From the NCBI GenBank assembly GCA_036345935.2, contig JADWOT020000010.1:10569412-10633411 (forward strand): a DNA stretch of 64,000 bases, in the 5' to 3' direction. The notes under the pieces are model-generated. The model was not told where the DNA came from, did not search any database, and saw only the letters and a program-made list of their open reading frames with translations. Both the position numbers and the translations under genes were made by a program. Within the stretch, counting starts at the first letter, position 1. Each line of letters opens with the position of its first letter. Shown here piece after piece: positions 40,501-53,800 of this stretch. Source of the DNA: Taenia hydatigena (lineage: Eukaryota; Platyhelminthes; Cestoda; Cyclophyllidea; Taeniidae).

Positions 40501-43500
40501 GCTGCTGGTGTCACAGCCTCCGCAGGAATGAGCTGATCGATACGAGGGAAACGGGTGATGTAGGGTGCATGCCGGATGGTGAGGCTAGAGAGGCGAGGAC
40601 AAAGTGGAAAGACGAGAGCGAGACCGCGATTGGTGAAAGTGCAGTAGGGAAGAGAGCTCTCCATGGACTCAGATAGGTCCAAATCCACTGCTTCGGTGGG
40701 GGTGAGACGCGCCCGGTAGGGATCTTGATAACCTGAAAAGTGAAGGGTGAGAAGGTGGCGTAGTTAGTGAGGACACCATAAACCGTTCTACAAAATTCCC
40801 CAAAGCAATAAGAGAGGAGGTGACCTCAAGTGAAAACACGCAAGTGATGCGTCATCTCAAGGTGACTGTACACGACCTCGCGATAAAAACGGTTTCAGGT
40901 CAAACGGTCATATTCGATTTTAAATCTTGGAGGACTAGAAGCCATCTATCCCACGTCTCGCCCACAGGTTGGAGAACGTGAGTAAATGATTCCAGAACTG
41001 TCAGATGGATTGATTTTCTGGTCGACAAAGTGGTGAAAGAAATAAGGAGGAATATTTGTGGCTATTCATGCCTTAGAGGTACGGAACACACACAATGACA
41101 AGCCACGTACACAATGCGTTCGCACGTGATGGTACAACTTAACCATGTGATGTAAGAATGAAGGCGGCGACACGAACAGCATGGGTGGAGTTGAATAACT
41201 ATCAGGGCTGCAAAGTGAAGTGAGGGTATCTTTTAGTATGTAAGTTCTATTTGAAGTGAAGCCAATCACAACTCTAGTTATTTACCGAGTTATAGAGTGG
41301 TCAGAGGATACGCCAACAGTGAGCATTTGGAGACGAAGAGTGCCAGAAAGTGAACGATAGCACGAAGAACACAGCTAGTGAGGTTACGAAAACGACAAAA
41401 AGGTATGCATGAGGGGAGAATGAGTCACTAGCATTTCTTCCAAATGTTTTCCTTTATCCCGCAAGGGTTTCTCTGGAAGTATCAACACCTAGCCGGAATC
41501 AGGCGGGGGCGCCAACTAGCACACGAGAGCATACACGTCACTGCCACGGAATGCAAGAACCGACCGGTAGCAGTACCAGCAGCAGAAGCACATGGTGGGT
41601 TCCGTGGGTGTGTGTGTGCCAGCTACCGAGTTGGAGAATGTCTTCTGACAGTGCAACAGAGGTAGCTTAGTCACACTCTACACACTGAGAGACCAGAAAA
41701 AATGCCACACGCAAGTACACTTAGACAGATGAGTTTGAAGAAAAACTACACGGGCTTCACAGAATGTATAAAACGCGTAAAAGCCATTTATCAGGACCAG
41801 CTTCAACCCGCCTCTCCAACCCCATCAGGGGTAATGTCGCTTCTCTGTACAAGTCCGAGAACACTACACAATCGTGCTTGCGTTACTATCACAACTCACT
41901 AGACCAGATTAAAGGGAAATAGAACCACTAGCGGAAAAATCCCAAAAGGATTGCTTTCTTATGAGTCAAGGATTCTGCCTGAGAAAGAATAACGCTGTCC
42001 TATGGCTACAATGCATAAGTAATCCAAAAACGGTTTGGTGGGATCCCGTGTGAAGCACAGAATATCATTAAAAGGATTAGCAGGGATGCTCCCGAGAGTG
42101 GTCGAATGCAACGAGATACGATTTCATTTGGGAATTAAGGGACTCCAAGCACGAAGAGATGGTGCTTAGACTCAGCACGTAAAAGTACTCAAGCAGACAC
42201 TACGTCTCCAGCCCCACAAGACGCTGATGACATCGTTCTTTAAAAAAGAACCACTTGACAATGCAAAAATACACCAACTTAGCAAGACAAAGCCACACTC
42301 TCAAAGGATTCAAGAAGCTGATAAAGAGCTCCAGCAATTGGAATGACTTCAAAAAGGGACTTCATTGGCTATTCAGAGAAATACAGGGAAGGAACCTTGG
42401 TAATACTAAAAGTCAGTAAATGTAGTATGAAAAGCAAGTTTGCAAGGCTCTCGACACAGCTTGCTAAAATCACCTGTTCTGACTTGTAGCCAGTTGTCAC
42501 ATTCGTGTGACACTTTTATGCACACCAGTCTGCCGTTGAAGCACTACTGGTACTCTCTGTGTTACTCTCCACACCATCTTCTCGATATCCCATCAGCCCC
42601 TTCAATCTGTGCCACGTAAATGTAACATGTCTGCTTCACAGCCTGCGTTGGGCTCGACTTCAAAACCGCGGTAGACGCTAGTCTGCAGCCAACTCCACTG
42701 AAGAGTGCTTGCCAAAAAAAGTCCGACAAAATCTCATCCATCAAATGGTGTGCCCCATTCGGGAGGTCCTTTCTCTCCCGCTTGGGACCGGCAGTTTGGG
42801 TGTCTCTACTAACTCAAGTCGTTGCACAATTCTAAACTAACGTGTCACCCATGATGCTAGAAAAAACTGCTGTGTGTTTTCGACCACTTGCTGCCTCAGT
42901 ACAATAACTCGTGAAGAAGTGGTTTTTACACTGCAAGATTCGTTAAGACAACATTTAAAACCGTTAGCCATTCCACTATCCCACCGTCTCGCTATGCCCA
43001 AAAGACCATCCACCCGCACCACTCCCATCTCTGTCCCCATTCCCACGCCCAGAGAACAATGTGTTCTTTATGCCCGCGGGCGCGCGTGTGCAGCGACGTG
43101 GGTGCGCGGACTGCAGACGACATTTTTCACCAGCACTTGTCTGTTCGCTTCCTAAAGGGCCTACTTGTCCTCCGCCTTCGCCTTCTCGTGTTTCAGAAAA
43201 AGCCAGCCATATTGATTGATTCGGAAGAAGGGCCTCTTCTTCCAACACAATACACACGACCGTCCAAAAACCATCCCCTCGAGCGTTGCAATTCGGGAAG
43301 AGAGGATTTCACTGCACCGCCTCACCACATCCTTCGTTTGGCGCTTTCCTGGCATTAGCTTTGGACAATCGCAAGACGGCATTCAAAAAAAGGCGGTTGG
43401 GAAATAGACACGTAATGACATATAGGTAGCTAGGGGCAGTGGAAAGGTAGCAACTCTCTGCCTCGTAGAGTACGCATTCTGGATTTAAGGTCGTGGACCT

Positions 43501-46500
43501 ACGCACATTCCGAATGTAAAAGGCAGCGAAATCCCATTCAGTTACTGCCCAAATAAGATAAAAAAATCCAAATTGATAGTCTAAAATTCCCTAAGCAGTA
43601 TAATCTTTGCTGGAAGGAACAATCAATCACGCGGCCTCCCGAATGCTAGTTCGCACGGCCCTCGACGATTAAAATTCTCCGGAAGTAATGAGGCAGTCAA
43701 AAATTCGAAAGATGGACATTTGGAGCGGAAACTATCAAAGTACAGCTACAAATTCTATGAAAAGAAAATCGCAACAGCGTTGCATTTTCGGTACAACACT
43801 GCAGATGTCAAAGTAGACTTATACCTTCAGAAACTTATACACAGCCACAACGCGCCCGTGAACTTCCTCACACGCACGATGTAATACAAATAGGGAATGG
43901 AGTAAATGCGCTACCGAAAAATTTGTGTGGAAAAAGCACATTTTCAAGCGTAAAACTAACCCAGAATAAGGCTCTCCAATCGCGATAGCCTAACTCTGGC
44001 GTAGGAAAGGGCTTCAAACAGCGCATTCTTCGTGTGCCAGATTTGTAGGGCGACATGGACGAGACTCTGTTGACCCGCGAGAAGTAGTAAGCCCGCATCC
44101 ACCGCTGTCGAATCCCTATTACCCGCTAGCACCAGCCGTTGGAGGTTTCGGAAACAGAGGATTGGGGGTTCATGACGGTCCACAATCTGCTCCAAAAGAC
44201 CTTCTGCAGGCCGAAAAAAGTTGAGAAGTGAACTTCAAGGAAGAAAATTGCGAGTTGCGAAAGATTGAGCTAACTCACCGATAAACCGTGTACCAACAAG
44301 CTCCAATCTAGCCAGTTGAGGTGCTCGAGCAAGGACTGCAAAGACACGTACGTATCGAAGGTAGCGTCGTGGCCCAACACAGTTGTTCATCACAAATGAT
44401 TGCAGCTTCCCGGCTTGAAACGAGGCAAATGGATCTTGCTGTGTAAAAAGGACCTAGGAACACAGAGAGGAACACACGTTAGTCATTTTATCTGTGGCTG
44501 GGGTGATTCATGCACCAATACGCCCTTGACACTACCTGAAGACCTAGATAGGGACCATTTAACCAAGAATCCCACAAAACTAAGAGTACTCATTTCGGAA
44601 AAAAATACGTGTCACATTAACTTCAGTTTAGCTTGAGGAACTAAGCTCCAGACTCACCCACTTCAAGTGAAGATACTTGACATTATCAAGCCTGGGCAGA
44701 ACCGAAATGGCAACAGAGACAAGATCAAGCTTTGTGAGATTGGAGATGGCCAGAGGAAGGTTTACCGACGGCGTGCGAGTGAGTATCGGGAAGGGTGAAA
44801 CCGGTGCACCAGTTCGCGTGTCCCCAATACTTCCTGTTGCTGCTACTGCGGCCGCAGCTGCCGAAACGCCCGAGAGCAATGCGGTGATGGGGGGTCTGCG
44901 CAGATGCGCCACTGCCCCACTACCAGTACTACTTCCTGCACCACCCCTCACTCTCCGCCCCGAATTAAAATCGTTCCGGGCTTGCATACTCTCCGGCGGC
45001 ACAAACGCTGTAGCGATGGCGAACGCCATCATCGATCCGTACGCACCTTGCTCCCCACCTGCATTTGATGACGCCATCGATGCTATCAGCGGGGATGATT
45101 CCGTCACTGCCGCTTCCTGGTTAACGTTCCGTTGGGTGTGCATATGGAAGTGTGGTTGAAGAAAGACGCGATGAGTGTGCGGATAGAGGTAGGTATACTG
45201 TGGACAGCACGGCGATCCCTGAAGTTGCGGCACCTCCCCTACTGGCTCAAACCACCTTGCTAATCGAGCTCCACTAGCGGCAGCTTGATGAACGAAAGAA
45301 GCCGCTGCGTGAGCGAGATTATTTGCAGTGAAAGAGGGTGTAGAGGGACCAGGTGATGGAGTAGGTAGTGGAGCAGGCTCTGGTGGCATAGGAACCGCAT
45401 ATTCACTATCCCAACTGTCCGGTCGGTTTCGGAACATACCATGAAACTTAACACTAGGTAGACGGTTCACGAGGAGGCTCATCAGGCCCACATCCATTAA
45501 CTCGACCGAGCGGAGTTTTGTACAACTGCGAAATGCCTCCAACACTCCATCGTAGGTGAGAGCATGGGTGACATGCTGTAACTCAGGCGAGGTGGTGTCG
45601 TAAATGCGACGGGGGTAAAAACCAAGAATGTGGGTGACCTCGGGGGTGTAGGCCAGAATGCGCTTCAGCGCAGCGTCGTCGAGCTTTCTTGGTAGGTAGG
45701 CAAAGGGCAATCCCGAGCTAAAGTTAATCCGTTTTAGTGTGCTCAGGTGCCTGGTCGTGATGGTTTTCAGTCGCTTATTGAGACACTGAAGGGAGAAGAG
45801 GTCCTGAACACTGAGATATTGGATAATGCGGAGGATGAGTTCGAAGGGAAGGCTATCCAACTGGCGCGGTGCAGCCTGTCTCGCCTCCCACTCTCTGCGC
45901 AATTGTTCCTGACGAATTCGCGAGCGCAGAGGGTAGACATGCGGTTGAGCCTCTGCTGTCGAATCGACGTCCATGTCCGACTCCAAGTTCACCTCTGTTG
46001 CCAGTGCCCTCAGTGAGGGCCTCTTTGGATTATCACGCGAAATTGGTCTACGTTTCCTTTTGCCACGTTTACAGGCGACAGCAGTAGCGACGCCGACTAC
46101 CGAAAAGGTGAAGTGATTAAAAGAAATTAGACCAATAAGTGAATGACTGGAAACCAGAAAAAAAAACATGAATCTGCTGACGATAACACCAACTCACTGC
46201 ATTGATGGACCACATTCGAGGAGGGCTTGCAGGCAGTGGGGAGGGATGAGGAGCTTTCATTAAACAGACCATGGGAAGATGGATCGCTTGGTTGGTGCTG
46301 TGCTGAAAGGATGGGTTCCTCTGGCGACAGGATCATGAGGGGTTCGAGAACGGTATCAACGAGGGAAGTGACAGAGGAGAAGCTTGAAAGACTGGACTTG
46401 GGAAGGCAAGTGGTTGTGCAGGTTGCAACCACTTGTTGCCTAAATGCTGCGTCCACGGGGAGGACAGACGATGAAGTAGAGGGAATGGAGGAATCACAGC

Positions 46501-47140
46501 TAATTGAACGAGGAACGATGGAAACAGAGGAGGAAAGAGATCTTTGAATATTTTCGTCAACAGCGACAACAGTAGTCGAGGAGTCGCAGGTGGATTCGGG
46601 GTCCGGAAACGACGTTGGTGGCAGTTTTGCGACCTGGTCGTCTTCGTTCTCGCTATTATTGCCCTCGTCATTACTCTGCGGAGTCTGTGTTCCGGAGCCG
46701 TCATCGTCGACACGGACGCTAACTTGAACCGCGGCAACTTCTTCAACTGCCGTCTTAATAGCTTTCATGCGAAAGCTGGAATCAGATTCCCCGGAATCAA
46801 CAAAACACTTTCTGGGGCCCCCAGACACAAAATCACCGCTACAGATGACATCAGCGGCGGGATCTGCAGTAGGAAGGGCTTCATGAATGCTATTTCCAGC
46901 TGAAGATCGGTTCCGACGTGACTTTCGGCATGGCTGTTGGCCGTCGGAGCTGCCTAACGAGGCCCCGCTACCATAGCGATGACGTTTTTGTCGTCCGCCA
47001 CGGGAAAACCCGCCATCAACTGAGGTGGGTGAACTGACGGAATTGCTTCGCCTAGGAAGACCTCCAGGAGAACTTTGTTGTGATTGGTTAGGAGAAGTAG
47101 AGCCATTTTGAAGTGTTGAGTGGTTGATGCGCATGGGCAT
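34543..47140 (-). CDS. FBXO38: FBXO38-like F-box protein
   Basis: Eight exons join in frame: 46198-47140, 44658-46096, 44279-44453, 43961-44203, 39390-40732, 38370-38869, 35275-35442 and 34543-35194, giving 1820 residues (human about 1190). FBXO38 is the substrate receptor of an SCF E3 ubiquitin ligase, reported to target PD-1 in mammals and linked to KLF7 activity. The F-box is at about residues 394-435 (LDSLPFELILRIIQYLSVQD), after a basic stretch KRGKRKRR. Leucine-rich repeat-like segments follow: YLHLKWV, SFVMNNCVGPRRYLRYV, FRNLQRLVLAG, and GLTHLVLSSVPRLKNITVEN. The last two exons match the human C-terminus in order (DWSLLTDIAW, then IHLHVQYRDVHEGVV). Unlike human, there is a Ser-rich N-terminal extension of about 390 residues and an Ala/Pro-rich insert in exon 5. 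An AG at 47175-47176 suggests an upstream exon, so the true start could lie higher. Confidence 0.85.
35443..38369 (-). other. Intron 6 of FBXO38-like gene
   Basis: A 2.9-kb intron bounded by GTAGGT and GGCAG. Open frames inside (for example 36534-36827) have no recognisable domain. Confidence 0.6.
40733..43960 (-). other. Intron 4 of FBXO38-like gene
   Basis: A 3.2-kb intron. A GC-rich patch at about 43070-43130 stands out from the surroundings. No nested gene was recognised. Confidence 0.6.
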
Positions 47141-48869
47141 TTCAAGGAACACAAAGCGGATCCGAGTTGGCGGCGCACACCTGCAAAACCAAGGCAAAAG
47201 AGCGTGAGAAGTTTCACATCAAAGACGGGAGGATATTAGTTCGCCTTAAATAGGACAGACGATCATCGGAAAAGTAAATTATAATCTGCAAATACTCAAG
47301 GCGTGGAGGACCTCATATTAACGAACAAAATTGAGATAAAGGCCAGTAGGAAATAGAAATAGACTAATATGTACGATAAGATAGAACCGAGTACTGAGTA
47401 ACAGAAGGCTAGGACGACTCTTGCTGTCAACAAATTAAAAGTGTGACTATCGAAATCTAAATACAGTGGGTAGGAACCGTTACATTCACAAAAGTATTTG
47501 TCTGCAAAACATTGCAAGTGGTATGAATAAGGAGTTCAAATACACGCAGAGCAAATGTCGGTTAAACTACCTAAGCCTAGCTCTGCTCGATTATCTTATC
47601 AATGCAGCGGCACGCGCAAAAACAGAAAGATAGAAAATGGCGACAACTATGGCGATACCTAAAATAAAGTAGAACCCATAGAGAGCATTCGAAGTGGGCT
47701 TATAACCAACTGCGTCAACTTAAACAAAGTCAAAAAGGCAGATTTAATCTGCAGTTTATGGTCAAGACAAATGATTTATTGCACTTTTTACCAAATTTTA
47801 TGCTAAGTGCACAATATTATAATGCATTTAATGCTAAGCTTAATAGATGAATTTCAGGTGACTAAACAAAAATCATTGCAAGAATAAGTAACAGCATGCA
47901 GCTCAAAACTAACAAATCCATTATTTTTGCAAATTCACTCTTGAAGTGTGGCTAATAAATAGCAGCGGAAAATCATAGATGTGTCCTCTAGTACCACCGG
48001 ACTTAAAACCAGACTTGTACCATTCGTTTTTTAGCATCGTATGTTTTTTGCTGGTTATCTTTGCAATAAGCATTGCAAAAGGCAAAAAAGAGTAGGGTTC
48101 GCAGAATCTGTACAGTCATTGGACGGTAGGACTTACAGCTACTAGAGTTGACTGGGGGGCAGGACATACGACAAATTTTAGCGGTCCGTTATAAACAGAG
48201 TGGGTTAAGCAATCACCACACAACATGTGCTCGAAAGAGTTAAAAAATTCAGGATTTTACAAGGCTGGATTTATACATAACGTTATGCAGCAATCAATAA
48301 CGCCCTCTACTCGCGGTGTGCGCTTGAGACTATAGTCTTAATCAATCGGTTGAGCTTAAGAAGTGATTTATTACCTTTCGCTTTTGCGATGCGTTTCAAA
48401 GAGCAGAATGAATCACAAATGCAAGTCGGCCTTAAATATGTCTGCCTTAAGACGCAAGGGGGGTCTGTCTCTGTTATAAGTCTCACTTATTTGTTTGATT
48501 CCCGGTTAGCTATAATCCCTTCGTTGAGTGGCCTCTACGCTACGTCAGTAGCACTGATTCCTTTGGTGTATGAGTATAGATGCCTTCTTCCCTGGTATCA
48601 TGTCAACTTTTGTCTGTTGGGAAGTGTCGAGCTCAGGGTTGTGCTGCTAATGGCCTCCCGAGTAGCTCTACTCTGATGTGATTGCCAACGAAAGCTGTTC
48701 TTGTTGGTTTTCGTGTTAAGATTCATTTAATCACTGCCGATACTTAAAATGACAACCTTTAATTTTGTTATTTGACCTTATAAATAAAACAAAATTGGGG
48801 TCTGTACAGAGGGTAAGAAAAAATTTGTTTCGTTGAAATAAGCATTTGCGTCTAGCATCAGCACTTAAC
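47141..48869. other. 5' flank of FBXO38-like gene
   Basis: Probably holds the promoter and a non-coding first exon, suggested by the acceptor at 47175. Nothing else was recognised. Confidence 0.35.
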
Positions 48870-49300
48870 AATACTTTACTTGTTAGACAGCCAGTTTCGA
48901 TTGCGGACGCTTGGGTGGCCATATTGCCTTTGCCAGATGGGCTAGTGGTAAAGCCATGCCAGTAGCCCCGATTCCTTTCTGTCAAATTATTTTGTCTCCT
49001 TTGTCTTCAAGGGATTCTTGGGACGCAACATTGGTGCCAGTGAAAAGCAACTTCGACTTTAAGAGGCTTACATCCTGATTTATGGCGCTTGTGATAAACT
49101 ATAGCAGCGCGAAAGAAGTGTATCTGCAACGGATGTGAGAATCGCTAACGATTCATAACAGAAGGGTTGACGATGACGTCTACCTTTGGCATCTACTGCA
49201 CTTTCGTATTCTGCAAGGAAACCATTAACAGCGGTGGTGACACTTGCTGCTCTATGGTACATGCTTAGGGACGTCGACAATGCAAAAATATGCAAAACCT
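48870..49300 (+). mobile_element. TRIM-like fragment: LTR plus 5' internal part
   Basis: A diverged LTR (48870-49030) with CCAGTTTCGATTGCGG, GGTGGCCATATTGCC and a CTTCAAGGGATTC end. It is followed by the primer-site-like ATTGGTGCCAGTGAAAAGC and the internal blocks CTTTGGCATCTACTGCACTT and TTCTGCAAGGAAACCATTA, also seen in the elements at 6036-7033 and 49650-50524. Confidence 0.6.
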
Positions 49301-49462
49301 CTATCCCGACAGAACCGTGTTAATTGCCGTACTTTTTTTGAAAATCTGCTCTTGGACCAATTTTGCCACGTCTTTCTAAAAGACAGCGAAATCCTCCCCC
49401 TTCAAAGTCAGTTTCTGAGCCAGACAAAACTCCAGATCGAGTAGAAATGCTAAGGTGGATTA

Positions 49463-49630
49463 GTTGTAGCGTCTGAGATTCCCTTGAAAGCAAAAGAAGG
49501 CAAAATACTAGGACAGAATACATATATTCAATAGACCGAGACCGAAACTAATTGGACAGGAGTGTGCTGACTGGCACGGCTGGCTCGTAAGTATTCCGTT
49601 TTAGCTTAACAAAGGAAGCGCCAAGGAGAC
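49463..49630. mobile_element. Rearranged TRIM-like fragments
   Basis: A minus-strand LTR piece (49463-49545, TGTAGCGTCTGAGATTCCC to ATATATTC) abuts a plus-strand internal piece (about 49562-49630). The latter resembles 50218-50285 (GACTGGCACGGCTGGCTCGT). This is evidence of repeated insertion or rearrangement in one place. Confidence 0.5.
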
Positions 49631-49649
49631 GCACAAAGAAAGAGAGGAG

Positions 49650-50524
49650 CTAGGTAGTTGTTTGTTTGTCTTGCAGGCTGGACTCTGGCCATGCCAGCAG
49701 TTCAATTCCATCTGCCTGTTGAGCATATATACTCTGGCCTATGCTTTGCCTTCATTTATCCTCAAGGGAGTCTTAAGGCGCCACATTGGTGGAAGTGGAA
49801 AGCGGACCCGACTTTATAGGGTTTCTATCTCGATCTCTACCGCCTGTGGCATGTTGCAGTGGTGCAAAAGAAGTGCCTGTAGTACGGATGGGAGAATCTC
49901 TGACATCCCATAATAGGAAAGCTGAGAACGGTGTCCACCCTCGGCATCTACCCTATCTCCGTATTATGCAAGAAAGCTAACAACAAATGAAGCGACACTA
50001 GCTACGGATCACCTAGGAAGATTTCGTTCTGGAGATTTCCTTAAGATGCTTACTGAAGGATACCGGTGTGCTAGCGTCTCCCTATGGGCATACTAATGGT
50101 CGGCAGGACCTCTTACTCTAAGGTTCTTCCTTAAACAAGAAAAAACTCCAAGTCCAATCGAACTGCCAAGAGGGATCACTGACGATGGTGGCAAGAATCG
50201 CCCCAATCGCGTAAAATGTCGGCGGCTGGCATGGTTAGCTCGTGAGTGCTTCTTGCAGCACTGATTGCGTTGTGATGGTGACGCTAGAGGTTTACCAAGA
50301 AGCGCGTCAGGGACGACACTCGAAGGAGGAGAGGGGCAATGTAATACTTTGCTTGTTTGAACTACCGATTTCGGTCAGGGTCACAGAGGTAGCCATATTG
50401 CTCTAGCTGCATAGACTAGCCTCTAGGCCATACCAGCAGCTTACTTTCCTCTGTAATTGAATACATATGCTCAGACTTAGTATTTTGCCTTCTTTTGCAT
50501 TTAAGGGAGTCGGGGGACGCCACA
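49650..50524 (+). mobile_element. Nearly complete TRIM-like element
   Basis: The 5' LTR is partly deleted (about 49650-49786). Next come a primer-site-like stretch ATTGGTGGAAGTGGAAAGCG, about 550 nt of non-coding internal region, a polypurine tract GAAGGAGGAGAGGGG (50321-50335) directly before the 3' LTR, and a 3' LTR at 50340-50524 (TGTAATAC to GACGCCACA). No gag or pol frame exists, so mobility would depend on enzymes from another element. The internal region matches the element at 6036-7033 read in reverse. Confidence 0.7.
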
Positions 50525-50895
50525 ATGGGAGCATATTGCAGGTAATCTTACCTTAGTTTCACTAGTACCTGCATTTAACGCACAGTATTTGCATCTCGGG
50601 CACAGTTTTTTGAAAGACTTAGTTTCGCATACCTAAATTGTATTGACAGCACCTAACTTGTTCACACTGCGGTGAAATTCGATGCATATTGGTTCATCCT
50701 AACAATCCCACCACCAGAAGGTTAAAATTTAAATAGTCTTTAAAAAAAAGAAATTTATGAGCAATTGCTAATTTTAATAAGAATACTTAAAGCGTTTGCT
50801 TATTTCATGCACGTTCGACGGCTTCAATGACTTAACCTTGAAACTGTAACTAGGACACCAAATAATTAACCAAATTTAATTCACCGTCTTTAAGG
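50525..50895. promoter_or_regulatory. Upstream region of EFHC2
   Basis: 371 bp between the 3' LTR and the EFHC2 start codon, AT-rich. It must contain the promoter or 5' UTR unless transcription starts in or before the retroelement. Confidence 0.35.
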
Positions 50896-53800
50896 ATGGC
50901 TTTGCCATTTTTACCAGGGAATGTGTTTAATAACAGGGTACGTAATTTAAAGAGCTAGGGTGCATTTCTAGATTGGCAAGGAGAGATTCCACAAATCACA
51001 TTACTTTGACAAAAATGTGGGTGCGGTCAACTTCTATTATGATAATAAACCGGGAATTGGCGGTGAACCGCTACCGGGTCAAAGAATGGACCCACCAATG
51101 AGCAAGTATCCCGACGTACATGGATCAAGAGCTCCTGCTTGGATCACATTTGATAAGCAGGTCAATACAGCCATTTTACTAGCATTTATGCGCTTCAAAT
51201 CCACTTTAAAGAAATTATGTTCCCATTTGGAGTGGGGCTGTACGAGTCGAAATCGCGTAGCCTATAATTTTAAGTTACCTTGTATAATATTTATTCTAAT
51301 GTTAATTCGACAGGTTCTCTGTTTTGAAGCTTACTTTCAACAAGCAGTTCACGAAAGCCGCATAGAACAGTATCGTGTGAGAAGATGTCAAGTCCTATTC
51401 TACTTAGAGGATGATACAATCCAGGTTATGGAACCTCGTGTTCAAAATTCTGCGCTGCCACAAGGTTTGATACTAGATGTTTGAAATTTATGCGAATTAA
51501 ATAATTTTTTCTTGCATGAGTGAATTACACGAGGGTAAAATGGCATTATTCATTTGCAATCGGCAAAATCTATCGTTGCAAATTCTCCAGCCCATCAACT
51601 TAACCACCCAATCTAGGCACAATTGTGCGACGCCATCGAATTCACAAGCCGCCACCTTACGAGAAGTGCTTCTACACTGTGGAGGACTTTAACGTAGGCA
51701 TAGATCTGGAGCTCTACGGGCGTGTCTACCGCCTAGTGTCATGCGACCAATTCACCGCCAACTTTCTACGCAAACTCGGCGTTCGGGTGAACGAACCGGA
51801 GCCCATTCCTGACGATCCCTACACAATGCATCGTATATCGGTGAGTTAGAGGCCAAATTTTTGGCTTGATGTCGATCGCCTTTTTTAAAAAAGAAACTGA
51901 CGTTTAAATGAAATTGAAGGAACTACATACATTCTGTGTGGCGGAGGGTCAAAGGAGGGTTGATGGGTTTCCTCAGTTCTTGACCGTGATCTTCAGGTCT
52001 CTGACGCGATGCAACCACGACGTCCGCAAGAACGCGTTGACACACTGCGCCAGTTCCTTAATCACGATCGTCACGTCTTGCGTTTTTTTTGTACCTGGGA
52101 CGATACTGGCAGTCTCTACGGCGATATTCGTAATTTCGTACTCAACTACTTCTTAGGTAATGAATCATGGTTTATAAGGGTTGTTTAGCTTAAACCAACT
52201 TTTGGTCAACATTTCTCTCCTCCTTTCTGTCCCAGGTGATGACACAATTGAGATACACGAGAAAGTTACCACCAATTCTGGACGCGATGCTGTACCCTAC
52301 TTTCTGCGACGCCAGAAACTTCCTAAAGGCGTTCCTCCACTACCTCTACCAGGAGCTATCTGTAAACAAACCATTTTAAACACCATGGGCACCGTGCAGA
52401 CTGGTAGCAGTCATATGCTAGACAGCATAAAGTTGGGAATTCAACAGCCCGAGTACTACACGGACGCAGATCTCACTTTGGGCGCTGTACTGAATGTTTT
52501 TGGAAGAAAATTTCTTATTTGTGACTGTGATGAGTTTACAAAGGAATTTTATAGAAAAAAATACGGCGTCAGTGAGTAAAACTTTTGTTCTATCTCAAAC
52601 CTCGTGTTATTGGCTGCAAATCAAATTCTTTGCTCGGAAGAGTTGACAGTAAAAAATGCAAATTTTATAAAAATACGTCTATTTTAGAGACCTTTACTCC
52701 AGTGGCTCCTCCACGAAACGATTGCGACTACACAGTGAAACGGGAAAATCCACCCTACAACGGTTGGGGCTCGGACGAAGACTCGTTGGCCAACTGCTAC
52801 AACCTCATTCCACGCCCACCCAAGAGGACATTCGAAGTAAACTGCAGTGTGGAAGTCCTGCGCTTCGCAGCACACCTTATCGCAGGGGCGGATGATGATG
52901 GTAACTGTGGCGATAAAGAGACTACTCGAAGGAGAATTTTCATCATCTCCTGCTTCTTGCGCGATAACACCTTTATGGTGTACGAACCTCCTGTCACCAA
53001 TTCTGGTAAAACTGTTGTTACTGAAATTAATATCAGTAGAATAAAATTTAAGGCGAATTCCATTTGACTTGAACGCGTTCAGGCTACAAGGGTGGAAAGT
53101 TCATGGAACGGCGCAAAGTTATGAAACCCGGGCAGCCGATATTCCGTACGCATTTGCCGGACTACTACGCACCCTCCGATATCTACATTGGTGGCCAGGT
53201 GGTCTTTAACAACTTCGTATTTGAAATCTACGGCGCGGATGAATACACGTTAACCTACATGGAGGCCCATCCCGCCGAATTTCCGTGCGCGGACGCGCAG
53301 GCTGTGCTACGACGTCTGCGACCGCTTGTGGAGGGACGGGAGGAGACCATCCGTCGTCTGGCCACGGAAGCCGATCCCAGTGGAAGTGGGAGCGTCGATT
53401 TTGCTAAATTTGGTTGCTTTGTGCAAGAAATGCTGAAGGACCCAAGTGTGGAGTCGGTGTGCGTGGTGTTGCATGAGGTTGTCACGTTGGCGCGTCATTA
53501 TGCTCTCAAGTGAGTTAGGAGTGATGGGTGAGGCAAACGAGTTGATTGGGTAACTGGCAACCGATTAAAAGGGGCTTCATTTAGGATAAATCCTTGTTCA
53601 GGGAACCAAAGGAGACCAATTACATGACGGTCGTGGGGATGGCCCAACAACAGCTTCGAAAAGTCTTCTTCGAGGCTTTCCAAGAAATTCTTGACGCCTG
53701 TCGATATGAGGACTTGGAGAACACCGGTACCATAGATCGTGCTGTTTTACGGCGGATTTGCAAAGCCAACCACCTACCCCTACCCGATGATATACTACTA

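Noticed and set aside
44677..45159. 160-codon plus-strand open frame
   Set aside because: Antisense shadow of FBXO38 exon 2, where the minus strand is clearly coding.
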